Counted from the stretch's first letter, positions 1 through 10,255 are shown. The stretch is 56,992 bases of DNA from an uncultured Muriicola sp. (GCF_947258935.1 NZ_CAMYKH010000014.1:1-56992); one strand, 5' to 3'. Program-made: numbers and translations. Notes: generated by a model from the sequence alone, not told the origin.

Positions 1-727
1 AAACTGAGGCACTATTAAGTACTTCATTTTGCAATGCCCGAAGAAGGAAATAAATAGAGAAAAAATTTGGCACCCCCAGGGCAATTCCCCCAAGGATGCT
101 TCTGGGAAGAATTTTCACGGGGGTTTTCCAGGATCTGATAAGGATAAAAATAAGTCCACATAGCGCGGCACTGGCAAATACTGTTGAAGAAAAAATGGGA
201 AACTCCTCTGTGGGAACCAGGTACTGCTCAGCGTATTGAATACTGGCATCAATGATCCCTGATCCCAGAAATACCAAAAGAGGTAAGTACAACGATCTTC
301 TGTTAAACGCCACTGTACCTTTTTTTACCGAGGTGAAATACACGGCGGCCAGCGCTAATACTATCCCCACAACCTTTAAGGGTCCCAGGTCTTCGCCATA
401 TATAATTACACCTAGAAGTACTGGAATCGTAAGGGACATTTTAGTGGCCACAGAAGCGACAGAAACGCCAAGGATCTGGGAGGTTTTCGCCATTAAATTG
501 AATATGATGATAAATAGCAACCCTAATAGCAGTGTGCCATAGAACCATTTTTTTGATGGAATTTCAATCAGACTCACCGTTACATCGGAAAGAAGAAAAC
601 CAACAGTACAGGCCGTCATATAGTTAACAATGATGGCATACAATGTTTGTACTCTAAATCTGGTATACAGCTTAAAGATGACAAAGATCAAACTAGAACA
701 AAAGATACTCAGGGCCAGGTCTAGCAT
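1..727 (-). CDS. DMT/EamA-family transporter, 3' part cut by the window edge
   Basis: An open frame runs on the minus strand from an ATG at 727 to the left edge with no stop (242 codons seen). The product is strongly hydrophobic, with about eight visible membrane segments in two halves, and has the small-residue helix starts typical of EamA drug/metabolite transporters (for example ASVATKMSLTIPVLLG near residues 93-108). Such proteins export or import small metabolites across the inner membrane; the substrate cannot be read from sequence. The start lies one base after the stop of the upstream HAD gene, so it is probably the last gene of a ribD-HAD-transporter operon. The C-terminal end is outside the window. 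Confidence 0.8.
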   Translation of the reverse strand, partial: MLDLALSIFCSSLIFVIFKLYTRFRVQTLYAIIVNYMTACTVGFLLSDVTVSLIEIPSKKWFYGTLLLGLLFIIIFNLMAKTSQILGVSVASVATKMSLTIPVLLGVIIYGEDLGPLKVVGIVLALAAVYFTSVKKGTVAFNRRSLYLPLLVFLGSGIIDASIQYAEQYLVPTEEFPIFSSTVFASAALCGLIFILIRSWKTPVKILPRSILGGIALGVPNFFSIYFLLRALQNEVLNSASV

Positions 728-728
728 A

Positions 729-1331
729 TCATAGATGGGAATTAAGTTCTGTAACATCTTCTTCTCCCACTTGTAAATGCCAGGTCTGGAATCCAAGACG
801 TTTAGCACTAAGTATATGTTCTAAAGTGTCATCAACAAAAAGTGTTTCTTTAGCTCCAAGGCCATGTTCTGTGAGGAACATTTTAAATATTTCAGGATCT
901 GGCTTTCTCATTCCTATACAATGCGATAGATAAAAACCTTCAAAACACGCTTTAAAAGCCTCGTATTTCTGCATTCCCATTTGAGAAATTACGTATTGGA
1001 TATGAAGTTCATTTGTATTACTTAATAGAAAAAGCCTGTACTTCTTTTTATTTGCTAATTTTTGAAGGTAGTGTAGTCTTTTCTCAGGGAAATCTAGAAG
1101 AATAGCATTCCACGCATCAATGATCTCTTCTTTTGTTGAGCTTGGCAGAAAACTATTTACGGCTTCCAAGAACGATGGGGTATCTAATATGCCTTTTTCA
1201 TAGGAATTCGCCAGGGGAAATAGACCCTCCGGAATTTCTTTATATCCTGCCTTGATCAAAGCCTGCAAAGTAGCTGGTTTATCGAGATTTATAAATACAT
1301 CGCCAAAATCGAAAATTATATTTTTAATCAT
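729..1331 (-). CDS. HAD-superfamily hydrolase (YihX-like subfamily IA phosphatase)
   Basis: A 200-residue protein with the HAD motifs in order: nucleophile motif FDFGDVF near residue 8, motif II Ser in LLSNTNE near 103, motif III Lys in RKPDPEIF near 143, and acidic motif IV FVDDTLEH near 165. The helical cap lies between motifs I and II, as in subfamily IA enzymes. It should dephosphorylate a small cytosolic phosphometabolite. Its start overlaps the end of ribD by 8 bp, which suggests co-translation. Riboflavin synthesis needs a HAD phosphatase to remove phosphate from the RibD product, so a role in that step is a reasonable inference, but not shown by sequence. Confidence 0.85.
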   Translation of the reverse strand: MIKNIIFDFGDVFINLDKPATLQALIKAGYKEIPEGLFPLANSYEKGILDTPSFLEAVNSFLPSSTKEEIIDAWNAILLDFPEKRLHYLQKLANKKKYRLFLLSNTNELHIQYVISQMGMQKYEAFKACFEGFYLSHCIGMRKPDPEIFKMFLTEHGLGAKETLFVDDTLEHILSAKRLGFQTWHLQVGEEDVTELNSHL

Positions 1332-2376
1332 TTCGCAAAATACTTAAGGTATCCTGGCCAACAAGTGTTTGACTTATTTCATTTCCTTTGATCAGAGGCG
1401 CTGTAAGACCCTTATAAAAAGAAATGGTTCCGGTAAAGATCCTAGCTTCATCCCAGAGAGCAGACTCTATAAACGTGTTAAGAGTGGCCGCACCACCCTC
1501 AATGATGACACTTAGTATATTCCTCTTAAATAAGGTCTCGCAAACTTGAGAAGCTACCTTTTGTGAGAAATCGATACATTCATATTGAATGCCCTTCTGA
1601 GCTTTATTAGGGACATTACTTTGTGTAAAAATCAGTGTTTCAGCTGTTCTATCAAAGATGTTGTAAGAAGCAGGTGTTTTCAGGTCCTTATCAAAGATGA
1701 TCCTTAGCGGAGAGTGGCCTGCCCAGGATCTGGTTGTTAATTTAGGATTATCTAAGAGCACCGTGTTGGTACCTACAAAGATAGCCTGCTCCTCACTTCT
1801 CCATTGGTGTACTTTTTGTCTCGAATAGCGGTTGGTGATCCAGTATGGACGTGGATCCTTTTCTCGCTGGTTGATCGAAGGTGCCATAAAGCCATCCCGG
1901 GTTTGTGCCCATTTCAGAATAATATAGGGGCGTTTCTTTTCATGGAATGTAAGAAAACGCCTGTGATGTTCACGACATCTGCTCTCCAATACTGGTGTAT
2001 TTACTTCACAGCCAGCAGCCAATAACTTTTCAATTCCTTTTCCGCCTACCTTATCATGAGGATCTTTTACACCAATAACTACTCTTGGGATCTTGGATGA
2101 AATGATCAGATCTACACAAGGCGGGGTTTTACCATGGTGAGCACATGGTTCCAGGGTCACGTACAAGGTCGATTTTTTTAGGAGTTCCTTGTTCTGTACA
2201 GAACGTATGGCATTTACTTCTGCATGTGCTCCTCCAAAAGGGCTGGTGAAACCCTCCCCAATGATGGTATTATTATGAACGATAACACAGCCTACCATTG
2301 GATTGGGTGCAGTGGTTCCAAGACCGTTTTTGCCGAGTTCAATACCTCGCAAAATATATTTTTCGTGTATCTTCAC
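1324..2376 (-). CDS. ribD: Bifunctional riboflavin biosynthesis deaminase/reductase RibD
   Basis: A 350-residue protein of normal length. The N-terminal deaminase domain (about 1-145) has the zinc-site motifs GGAHAEVNAI and LEPCAHHGKTPPC, which deaminate the pyrimidine intermediate. The C-terminal reductase domain (about 150-350) has ILKWAQTRDGFMA, FVGTNTVLLDNPKLT and IIEGGAATLN, and reduces the ribosyl side chain with NADPH. The start is GTG at 2376; the alignment-like beginning (KYILRGIELGKNG) fits the family there. A TATTTTTG box ends four bases before this GTG, so the message may be leaderless. The divergent acetyltransferase starts only 23 bp away. Confidence 0.95.
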   Translation of the reverse strand: MKIHEKYILRGIELGKNGLGTTAPNPMVGCVIVHNNTIIGEGFTSPFGGAHAEVNAIRSVQNKELLKKSTLYVTLEPCAHHGKTPPCVDLIISSKIPRVVIGVKDPHDKVGGKGIEKLLAAGCEVNTPVLESRCREHHRRFLTFHEKKRPYIILKWAQTRDGFMAPSINQREKDPRPYWITNRYSRQKVHQWRSEEQAIFVGTNTVLLDNPKLTTRSWAGHSPLRIIFDKDLKTPASYNIFDRTAETLIFTQSNVPNKAQKGIQYECIDFSQKVASQVCETLFKRNILSVIIEGGAATLNTFIESALWDEARIFTGTISFYKGLTAPLIKGNEISQTLVGQDTLSILRND

Positions 2377-2380
2377 CTCG

Positions 2381-2388
2381 CAAAAATA
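2381..2388 (-). promoter_or_regulatory. Candidate -7 promoter box for ribD
   Basis: On the minus strand the box reads TATTTTTG, an exact match to the Bacteroidota -7 element TAnnTTTG. Its last base is four bases from the GTG start of ribD, so the expected transcription start falls at or next to the start codon. No clean TTG is present 17-20 bp upstream, and that region already lies in the divergent acetyltransferase gene, so the call rests on the -7 box alone. Confidence 0.4.
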
Positions 2389-2399
2389 GGATATTAATC

Positions 2400-2897
2400 A
2401 TGATTTCAGACACCCTTAGAATCAGGGAAATATCACCAGCAGATAATGCCCAACTAGCAAGGGTAATCCGAACTGTACTGGTAGAGCACCAGGTGCCTAA
2501 AATAGGAACTACCTATGCAGATCCAATCCTCGATTCGCTATATGAATATTACAACAAAGCTAAGGCGGCTTATTTTGTGGTAGAAAATAAGGATAAAATT
2601 ATAGGAGGGGGAGGAATTATAGGGTTGGAAGCCCATGATGGGAATGTGTGTGAATTGCAAAAAATGTATTTTTTAAAAGAAGCCCGGGGATTGGGGATGG
2701 GCACAAAGATGCTGGAATGTTGCCTGGATCGTGCGGAAAAAGAAGGATATGATTTTTGCTATCTGGAGACCATGCCCTACATGAAAAACGCCCTGAAGCT
2801 TTATGCTAAATGGGGTTTTGAATACCTTGAAGCCCCAATGGGAAATACCGGCCATTATTCATGTACTGTCTGGATGCTCAAAAAACTAAGACAGTAA
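2400..2897 (+). CDS. GNAT-family N-acetyltransferase
   Basis: 165 residues from ATG 2400. The acetyl-CoA binding motif A is visible as LKEARGLGMGTKML near residues 93-106, and the C-terminal half has the usual YAKWGFEYLE strand-helix. GNAT enzymes move an acetyl group from acetyl-CoA to an amine or a protein N-terminus; the acceptor here is unknown. The open frame extends upstream to 2298, but that part lies opposite ribD and does not look like GNAT sequence, so the internal Met was chosen. prmC follows after 10 bp. Confidence 0.88.
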   Translation: MISDTLRIREISPADNAQLARVIRTVLVEHQVPKIGTTYADPILDSLYEYYNKAKAAYFVVENKDKIIGGGGIIGLEAHDGNVCELQKMYFLKEARGLGMGTKMLECCLDRAEKEGYDFCYLETMPYMKNALKLYAKWGFEYLEAPMGNTGHYSCTVWMLKKLRQ

Positions 2898-2907
2898 TTT
2901 TTTTAAA

Positions 2908-3765
2908 ATGCTATTAAAGGATATAAAACATATTTTTCATCAGGAATTAGACAGCCAATATGGGACAGAAGAGGTATCACATTTCTTCTATTATTTTGTA
3001 GAAAGCTATCTGGGACTTCCACGGTTCCATTTAGCGATTCACCCGCAATGGATCATTACCAAGGAAGATGAATCCTTATTTTTTGAAGGTCTAGCTGCAT
3101 TGAAACAAGGGAAACCCATTCAGTATATTTTAGGTACTACCTCTTTTATGGATCTCATATTGACGGTCAATGAAGATGTCTTAATTCCGAGGCCGGAAAC
3201 GGAAGGGTTAGTACAATGGGTACTAAATGACTGCCAAAAGTCAGAATCGAACATCAAGATATTAGATATTGGTACTGGCAGCGGTTGTATTGCAATTGCC
3301 TTGGCAAAAAACCTGCACCAGGCCGAAGTTAGTGCTATTGATATTTCGAAAGAAGCCCTGGAAGTGGCTAAACAAAATGCCAAAAACAATAAAGTATCCG
3401 TTTTATTCAAAAATGCAGATGTTCGTGATATGGACATAAGTGAGGAGAACTATGACATTATAGTTTCTAATCCTCCTTACGTACTTGAGAGAGAGAAAGC
3501 CATTATGCAAGACCATGTGAAGAATTCAGAGCCTTCCTTAGCACTTTTTGTTCCGGATACGCAACCTTTGTTGTATTATGAATATCTTGCAAAATTGGCG
3601 CAAAAGGCCCTGAAAGAGGGAGGTGTATTGTATCTTGAGATCAACGAAATATTTGGAAAAGAGGTAAGCGATCTTTTAAAGGAACATTCTTTTACCAATA
3701 TAGAAATACAGCAAGACCTCCATGGGAAGGATCGGTTCATTAAAGGAACAAGTTTGGTGCAATAA
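2908..3765 (+). CDS. prmC: Peptide chain release factor N5-glutamine methyltransferase PrmC
   Basis: 285 residues. The SAM-binding motif I is ILDIGTGSGCIAIALAK near residue 113, and the substrate-glutamine motif SNPPYV is near residue 187. These mark PrmC (HemK), which methylates the Gln of the GGQ loop of release factors RF1 and RF2 and so speeds peptide release. The N-terminal helical domain (about 1-80) has the expected size. It sits 10 bp after the acetyltransferase and 19 bp before ligA, in a likely plus-strand operon that ends at the hairpin after ligA. Confidence 0.95.
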   Translation: MLLKDIKHIFHQELDSQYGTEEVSHFFYYFVESYLGLPRFHLAIHPQWIITKEDESLFFEGLAALKQGKPIQYILGTTSFMDLILTVNEDVLIPRPETEGLVQWVLNDCQKSESNIKILDIGTGSGCIAIALAKNLHQAEVSAIDISKEALEVAKQNAKNNKVSVLFKNADVRDMDISEENYDIIVSNPPYVLEREKAIMQDHVKNSEPSLALFVPDTQPLLYYEYLAKLAQKALKEGGVLYLEINEIFGKEVSDLLKEHSFTNIEIQQDLHGKDRFIKGTSLVQ

Positions 3766-3772
3766 GACATAG

Positions 3773-5811
<2,039 letters not shown>

Positions 5812-5829
5812 AAGTTCGATTTAATTGAA

Positions 5830-6600
5830 TTAGTCTCCACTAAGAGCTTTGTCATAGACCCATATCTCATCCCACCAGTTAGAGTAAGTGACATCCCGGT
5901 TCCTGATAAATGAATCCCAGGTATTAGCACCATGTACCTCATCAAACGTTGTTCTAAAAGGCCAGGAGGTCCCAAAGTCGGTCCAATTTTTATGAAAGCT
6001 AACGGTTGCAATATGTCTGCCAATTTTACCCTGGACGAACAGATTGTTATAGACGCCCCATGGATGAACACCGGGCATTGCCTTTATTGTCTTACTGGCC
6101 ATTTCCAAATGTGATTCTACACTAAAGCCATGCCCAGGATTAACCTCCCAATAACGGGTAAAAAGGATTGGATAAGTACTTGGATCATTAGGAAGCATGG
6201 ACGTATTGGAAAGTTTGGAATCTCCTTCCCAATATTCCCCTTGTTCAGTTTGCATTACATATGGCATGATATTGTCTCTCCAATCTTCATCGTGCCCTCC
6301 TTCTGCCGGGCGCGTGTCCAGGTCACTAAATTTTAAGGGCCCCATCATCCATATTAATTTGCCTGAATTCGGACCGCTTAATATATTGTAAACTGAAGCT
6401 TTAAATGCTCCTTCCTTATGGTATTTCTGGTTGTGTTTCCGCATATTTTCACCAAGAACTTTTAACTTGGTATTATCCGGTACCAGCATAATGGATTCCC
6501 ACTTAGGTTCGTCTTGTGCTTCTTGTGCTTTTAGTTGTGTGGTGGCCCCCAATATGAGTAATACGGTGGCAATAAATGAAATTAATTTTTTAGACATCAT
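5830..6600 (-). CDS. Secreted protein of unknown function, Trp-rich
   Basis: 256 residues. The first 25 form a clear signal peptide (Lys-rich start, hydrophobic ISFIATVLLILGA, cleavage after LKAQ), so the product is exported to the periplasm or beyond. The mature part is soluble and rich in Trp and other aromatics (WIYD-like ending DEIWVYDKAL). I do not recognise a family. Repeated short segments that look like paired alpha/beta units (ESIMLVPDN.. and the later HIATVSFHKNWTDF) would fit a duplicated dimeric-barrel fold, but that is a guess. It stands alone, convergent with ligA and divergent from the small gene at 6720. A second Met at codon 2 is an equally possible start. Confidence 0.75.
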   Translation of the reverse strand: MMSKKLISFIATVLLILGATTQLKAQEAQDEPKWESIMLVPDNTKLKVLGENMRKHNQKYHKEGAFKASVYNILSGPNSGKLIWMMGPLKFSDLDTRPAEGGHDEDWRDNIMPYVMQTEQGEYWEGDSKLSNTSMLPNDPSTYPILFTRYWEVNPGHGFSVESHLEMASKTIKAMPGVHPWGVYNNLFVQGKIGRHIATVSFHKNWTDFGTSWPFRTTFDEVHGANTWDSFIRNRDVTYSNWWDEIWVYDKALSGD

Positions 6601-6719
6601 TTTGTTTTTTTAGAGATTAGGTTTCTCATAGGTATGTCATTATAAGAATCGGAACAAATCAAAAAGGACCAATAGCTTGTTATAATGTCCGTAACACTCA
6701 TTTTATTTATCCGTTAGAA

Positions 6720-7022
6720 ATGAAAAAGCCAAGTACACCGAAAGAATTTACGAAAAGTCTAGACCAACCTGGGCCAGGTTCCATCTGGCCCGATGAACTG
6801 AAGGCACTATGGTGGGATGCCAAAGGGAACTGGGAAAAAGCCCATGAATTAGTTGATTCCCTTTCTACACCAACAGCAATCTGGATCCATGCATACCTAC
6901 ACCGAAAGGAGGGGGATCAATGGAATGCCGAATACTGGTATCGCAGGGCAAGAAAACCCATCCCTGAAAAATCCCTTGAGGCAGAATTTGAAGATATTGT
7001 TATGGCGATGATAATTTCCTAA
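6720..7022 (+). CDS. Small conserved protein of unknown function
   Basis: 100 residues, soluble, no signal peptide or membrane segment. The pattern LWWDAKGNWEKAH, then IHAYLHRKEGD, then WNAEYWYRRARKPIP is one I recall from short uncharacterised proteins in many bacterial phyla; the regular helices resemble a single pair of TPR-like repeats. No enzyme motif is visible. It is a single gene, divergent from the secreted protein at 5830-6600 by 119 bp, in which I see no clear promoter motif. Confidence 0.8.
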   Translation: MKKPSTPKEFTKSLDQPGPGSIWPDELKALWWDAKGNWEKAHELVDSLSTPTAIWIHAYLHRKEGDQWNAEYWYRRARKPIPEKSLEAEFEDIVMAMIIS

Positions 7023-7082
7023 GCTTTAAATGCAATACCACTAGTGGGCAGATTGTCTTGGGATACATAATAGATTATAGAC

Positions 7083-7997
7083 CTAGACCGTAATAGATAT
7101 TCCCTCCCCGCTGCTTTTTTTTGAGCCATCGAAGAAAAAATCGATTCTTCCCAGATTGATGCCATAGCATCCTACCTGGTTGATCAAGACAGGAATATCT
7201 TTTCTGTTGTTACGGATAACAGGTCTTTCTAGAAAGGTGTGCGTATGGCCACCAATGATAAGATCTATATCTTCTGTTTTGGAAGCCAGGAGCACATCAC
7301 TTGGCATTTGAGGTTCATTTTTATATTCAAACCCAAGGTGTGATAGGCAAATGACCAGATCACACTTTTTTTCTTCTTTCAGGACCCTGCTCATATCCTG
7401 CGCAATTTCAATAGGATCGAGGTATTGAGTTTCTGCATACAGTTTTTTTGTGACCAATCCTTCTAGCGCTATCCCAAGCCCAAAAACGCCCACTCTTAAC
7501 CCATCAACCATAAAAATTTTAAAAGGGGAGGTGAAGCCATCCAAAACGGTATTGGTAAAATCATAGTTTGCAGAGAGAAAGTCAAAATTTGCATAGGGCA
7601 TTTGAGCTAACAGTCCATCTACACCATTGTCAAAATCATGGTTCCCGATGGTAGCTGCATCATAACGCATCGTACTCATTAATTTAAACTCTAACTCGCC
7701 TCCATAAAAATTAAAATAGGGTGTGCCCTGAAAAATATCTCCTGCATCCAAAAGCAAGGTGTTAGGATTTTCATTTCGAATCTGTGAAATAAGGGTAGCC
7801 CTTCTGGCCAAACCGAACAAATTAGGGAAAGTGGAATGGTCTGTTGGAAATGTATCGATATGACTATGCACTTATTTGGTGTGCAAGATCGTAATTTGTT
7901 TTTTGGAAAACGAGGAACAACTATTTAATAAGGTGCCTCCCAGACCAACAAATCCGGCACTCGAGATAGTATTTTCAATAAATGATCTGCGTTTCAT
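7083..7997 (-). pseudogene. 5'-nucleotidase/metallophosphatase (catalytic half) broken by an in-frame stop
   Basis: The frame starts at ATG 7997 with a twin-arginine lipoprotein signal (KRRSFIEN, then LLNSC), and runs into the family's first metal motif, where ILHTK is followed by TAA (7872-7874) and then VHSHID. The family reads ILHTNDVHSHID there, so the stop replaces the metal-binding Asp. The frame is unchanged after the stop and all later motifs are intact: LLDAGDIFQGT, TIGNHDFDNG, LSHLGFEY, IIGGHTHTFL. A GTG directly after the stop (7871) could restart translation, but the product would lack the signal and the Asp. It overlaps the C-terminal-domain gene by ATGA. Either a recent pseudogene or a consensus error. 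Confidence 0.8.
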
Positions 7998-8752
7998 GGA
8001 TGCTTAATTTGAATAAAACGATCATCTACTGTGGCCTCAAGCGTATCTACTTTTATAAAATAATCTATCATGGCATTTCTTAACAGATAGTCTAGTTCCG
8101 TAATACTTTTATTTTCTTTTAAAAAGTCCATATTTCCGCCACCTTGTAATAAATAATCTATGGTCGCGAGATAGTATGTTTTATTCTCGTCAAAAGGTTT
8201 TCCCTGGATGTTTACAGATTGTAATTTACCATCATTATTAAGTACGATCTTCATACCACTAAATGGTTGAGGTCTGCCGGAAGCAATGAGATAGCTAACC
8301 ATTTCCCTGATCGCTGTTCCGGGAAGCTCAAGGACCACAATATAATTTTCAAAGGGCATTACTTCAAAGGCTGTTCGGGACGTGACTGAACCGGCAGAGA
8401 TAACGTTTCGGATCCCACCGTAATTAAGTAAAGCAATGTCTACTTCATGACCCGTTCGCAGCTTAAAAATGGGCTGAGATTGCCTCATTAAAATATCTGC
8501 CATCAGATTGCCTTCGGAGGTGTTTAATTTGCCGTCAGTCTTCACAATGTCCTTCGGAGCGTAAGCCAGGACACTATCTAATACGGTATTAATCCTATTG
8601 CGATAAGGAGTGATGAACACTTCAATGGAATCATTGGAGGGAATTTCTGAATTTATAGGAAGTTGTGCGCCTTTAATAGAGGTTAGTTGTGACGGACTTT
8701 GAGCACAGGAAGTGAAGAGAACAATTGTTATAAATACAACAAAATGTTTCAT
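7994..8752 (-). CDS. 5'-nucleotidase C-terminal-domain lipoprotein
   Basis: 252 residues from ATG 8752. The N-terminus is a lipoprotein signal (VLFTSC). The rest matches the substrate-binding domain of UshA-type 5'-nucleotidases: NLMADIL, LNYGGIRNVI, FEVMPFENYIVVLELPG and the LLQGGGNMDF stretch near residue 206. In UshA this domain is fused behind the metallophosphatase domain; here it is a separate gene placed first, with its stop overlapping the start of the catalytic partner (ATGA). Both halves appear to be lipoproteins and should work together outside the inner membrane on nucleotides. The upstream extension of the frame to 8971 is not credible because it overlaps the divergent gene and its promoter region. 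Confidence 0.88.
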   Translation of the reverse strand: MKHFVVFITIVLFTSCAQSPSQLTSIKGAQLPINSEIPSNDSIEVFITPYRNRINTVLDSVLAYAPKDIVKTDGKLNTSEGNLMADILMRQSQPIFKLRTGHEVDIALLNYGGIRNVISAGSVTSRTAFEVMPFENYIVVLELPGTAIREMVSYLIASGRPQPFSGMKIVLNNDGKLQSVNIQGKPFDENKTYYLATIDYLLQGGGNMDFLKENKSITELDYLLRNAMIDYFIKVDTLEATVDDRFIQIKHP

Positions 8753-8806
8753 ATTTAAATCGTCTAAACGTGATAACTTAGCCCGGTGAAATGCTAAGAG
8801 AATGGT

Positions 8807-8830
8807 TATCTTTACCAAAACGTAAAGATA
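8807..8830. repeat. Perfect 9-bp inverted repeat in a divergent promoter region
   Basis: Arms TATCTTTAC (8807-8815) and GTAAAGATA (8822-8830) are perfect complements around a 6-base centre. Each arm resembles the Bacteroidota -7 box with the last base changed (TAnnTTTA). It lies between the nucleotidase gene (start 8752, minus) and the gene at 8832 (plus), ending one base before that ATG. It may be two overlapping divergent -7 boxes, an operator, or a short hairpin at the 5' end of the plus transcript. Confidence 0.6.
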
Positions 8831-8831
8831 G

Positions 8832-9365
8832 ATGTTTTTACAGGGACTCAAGGACAGATTCAAGCATAAATCGGGTGAAAAATATCTTAAGAATGAACTC
8901 TTAAAAATCCCGGATCTTGAAAGAAACAGGAATGAAATTAAGAAAGTAGGGGTCATAGTAGATCTCGACACTTTTCAAAATGCGGACCTTTTTTATCAGT
9001 TTATTGACATGTTCAATTTAAGACCCAATGCCGTTAAAATAATGGGGTATAGAGGGTTTTATGATAAGAACTCTCCCTATTCAACGCCTGTTTTTTCTGA
9101 CAAGGACCTTGGTTGGGGTGGAGCAGTTGAAAACAGTTATGCGCTGGAGTTTTTGACCAAGGAGTACGACCTCCTTGTGAATTATTATACGCAAGATACG
9201 TTGATCCTGAAACTTATGACCGTAAAGACCAAAGCTAGAATAAAAGTAGGTTTTGCCGAGATAGATCCTGAGTTGAATGATTTGATACTCCAAACGCAGC
9301 TACAAGATTTTAATACCTTTAAAACGGAATTAAAGAAGTATTTAAACGTAATGAACGAATTATAA
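8832..9365 (+). CDS. Conserved flavobacterial protein, DUF6913-like
   Basis: 177 residues, cytosolic by appearance. The N-terminal part is Lys-rich and helical (FKHKSGEKYLKNELLK); the rest alternates strands and helices, with LGWGGAVEN near the middle. I recall this type as an uncharacterised family placed before dapA in Flavobacteriaceae (the DUF6913 label is from memory). No catalytic motif is apparent. It ends two bases before the dapA start, so the two are almost certainly co-transcribed; a function linked to lysine or cell-wall precursor synthesis is possible but unsupported. Confidence 0.75.
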   Translation: MFLQGLKDRFKHKSGEKYLKNELLKIPDLERNRNEIKKVGVIVDLDTFQNADLFYQFIDMFNLRPNAVKIMGYRGFYDKNSPYSTPVFSDKDLGWGGAVENSYALEFLTKEYDLLVNYYTQDTLILKLMTVKTKARIKVGFAEIDPELNDLILQTQLQDFNTFKTELKKYLNVMNEL

Positions 9366-9367
9366 TC

Positions 9368-10255
9368 ATGGAACAATTATATGGAACGGGAGTAGCACTG
9401 GTTACTCCGTTTAAAAGAGACAGTTCTGTTGACGTAGAGGCCCTGAGAAGGGTAGTACGATACTCCATAGAAGGAGGTGTGGATTATTTGGTGGTTTTAG
9501 GGACCACAGGTGAATCGGTAACGCTGAACTCAGACGAGAAGCAACTGGTAATTCAAACGGTTATTGAAGAAAATAAGGGAAGTTTACCTTTGGTGATAGG
9601 GATCGGTGGAAATAATACATCTTTGCTCGTTGAAGAATTTAAGAATATCGATCTGGAGCCCTTTGACGCAGTACTTTCTGTGTCTCCCTATTATAACAAG
9701 CCCACTCAAGAAGGGATTTATCAACATTATAAAATGTTGGCTTCTGTGTCTCCTAAGCCAATTATCCTATACAATGTTCCTGGAAGAACCGGTAGTAATA
9801 TGTTGCCCGCTACAGTAGTAAGATTAGCCAAAGATTGCTCTAATATTATAGCAATAAAAGAGGCTTGTGGGAACATGGATCAAATTAGGCAGCTCTTAAA
9901 GGAAGTGCCTTCTGGCTTCCATATAATTTCCGGAGACGACATTACGGCGGTTCCAACAGTGGTAGAGGGTGGAATTGGTGTTATCTCGGTCTTAGGGCAA
10001 GGAATGCCTGTTCAAATGAGCAAAATGATACGTCTAGGTCTAAATGGAGATCATGAAGGGGCCTATCAATTGCACCATGCGCTTACGCCTGTTATGAATC
10101 TTATTTTTGAAGAAGGAAACCCGGCTGGGATCAAAGCTATTTTTGAGAGCCTCGGACTATCATCGGCTGTAGTTCGCTTACCGCTAATTGAAGCATCCTC
10201 AACTTTAAAGTCAAAGATTTCTTCATTCGTAAAGTCTTTTGCGGTCTCAATATGA
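9368..10255 (+). CDS. dapA: 4-hydroxy-tetrahydrodipicolinate synthase DapA
   Basis: 295 residues, normal length for this TIM-barrel enzyme. The family motifs are present: GTTGES for pyruvate-carboxylate binding (about 44-49), the Tyr of YNVPGRTG (about 137-144), and the Schiff-base Lys in IIAIKEACGN (about 165). It condenses pyruvate with aspartate semialdehyde at the entry to diaminopimelate and lysine synthesis. It follows the DUF6913-like gene by two bases; a 110-bp gap containing the bamD promoter box separates it from bamD. Confidence 0.97.
   Translation: MEQLYGTGVALVTPFKRDSSVDVEALRRVVRYSIEGGVDYLVVLGTTGESVTLNSDEKQLVIQTVIEENKGSLPLVIGIGGNNTSLLVEEFKNIDLEPFDAVLSVSPYYNKPTQEGIYQHYKMLASVSPKPIILYNVPGRTGSNMLPATVVRLAKDCSNIIAIKEACGNMDQIRQLLKEVPSGFHIISGDDITAVPTVVEGGIGVISVLGQGMPVQMSKMIRLGLNGDHEGAYQLHHALTPVMNLIFEEGNPAGIKAIFESLGLSSAVVRLPLIEASSTLKSKISSFVKSFAVSI

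Noticed and set aside
7031-7050. Short palindrome CCACTAGTGG after the small conserved gene.
   Set aside because: Only five bases per arm, no loop and no T run; not enough for a terminator or site call.
8753-8971. N-terminal extension of the 5'-nucleotidase C-terminal-domain gene.
   Set aside because: It would overlap the divergent gene at 8832 and remove the lipoprotein signal at the internal Met.
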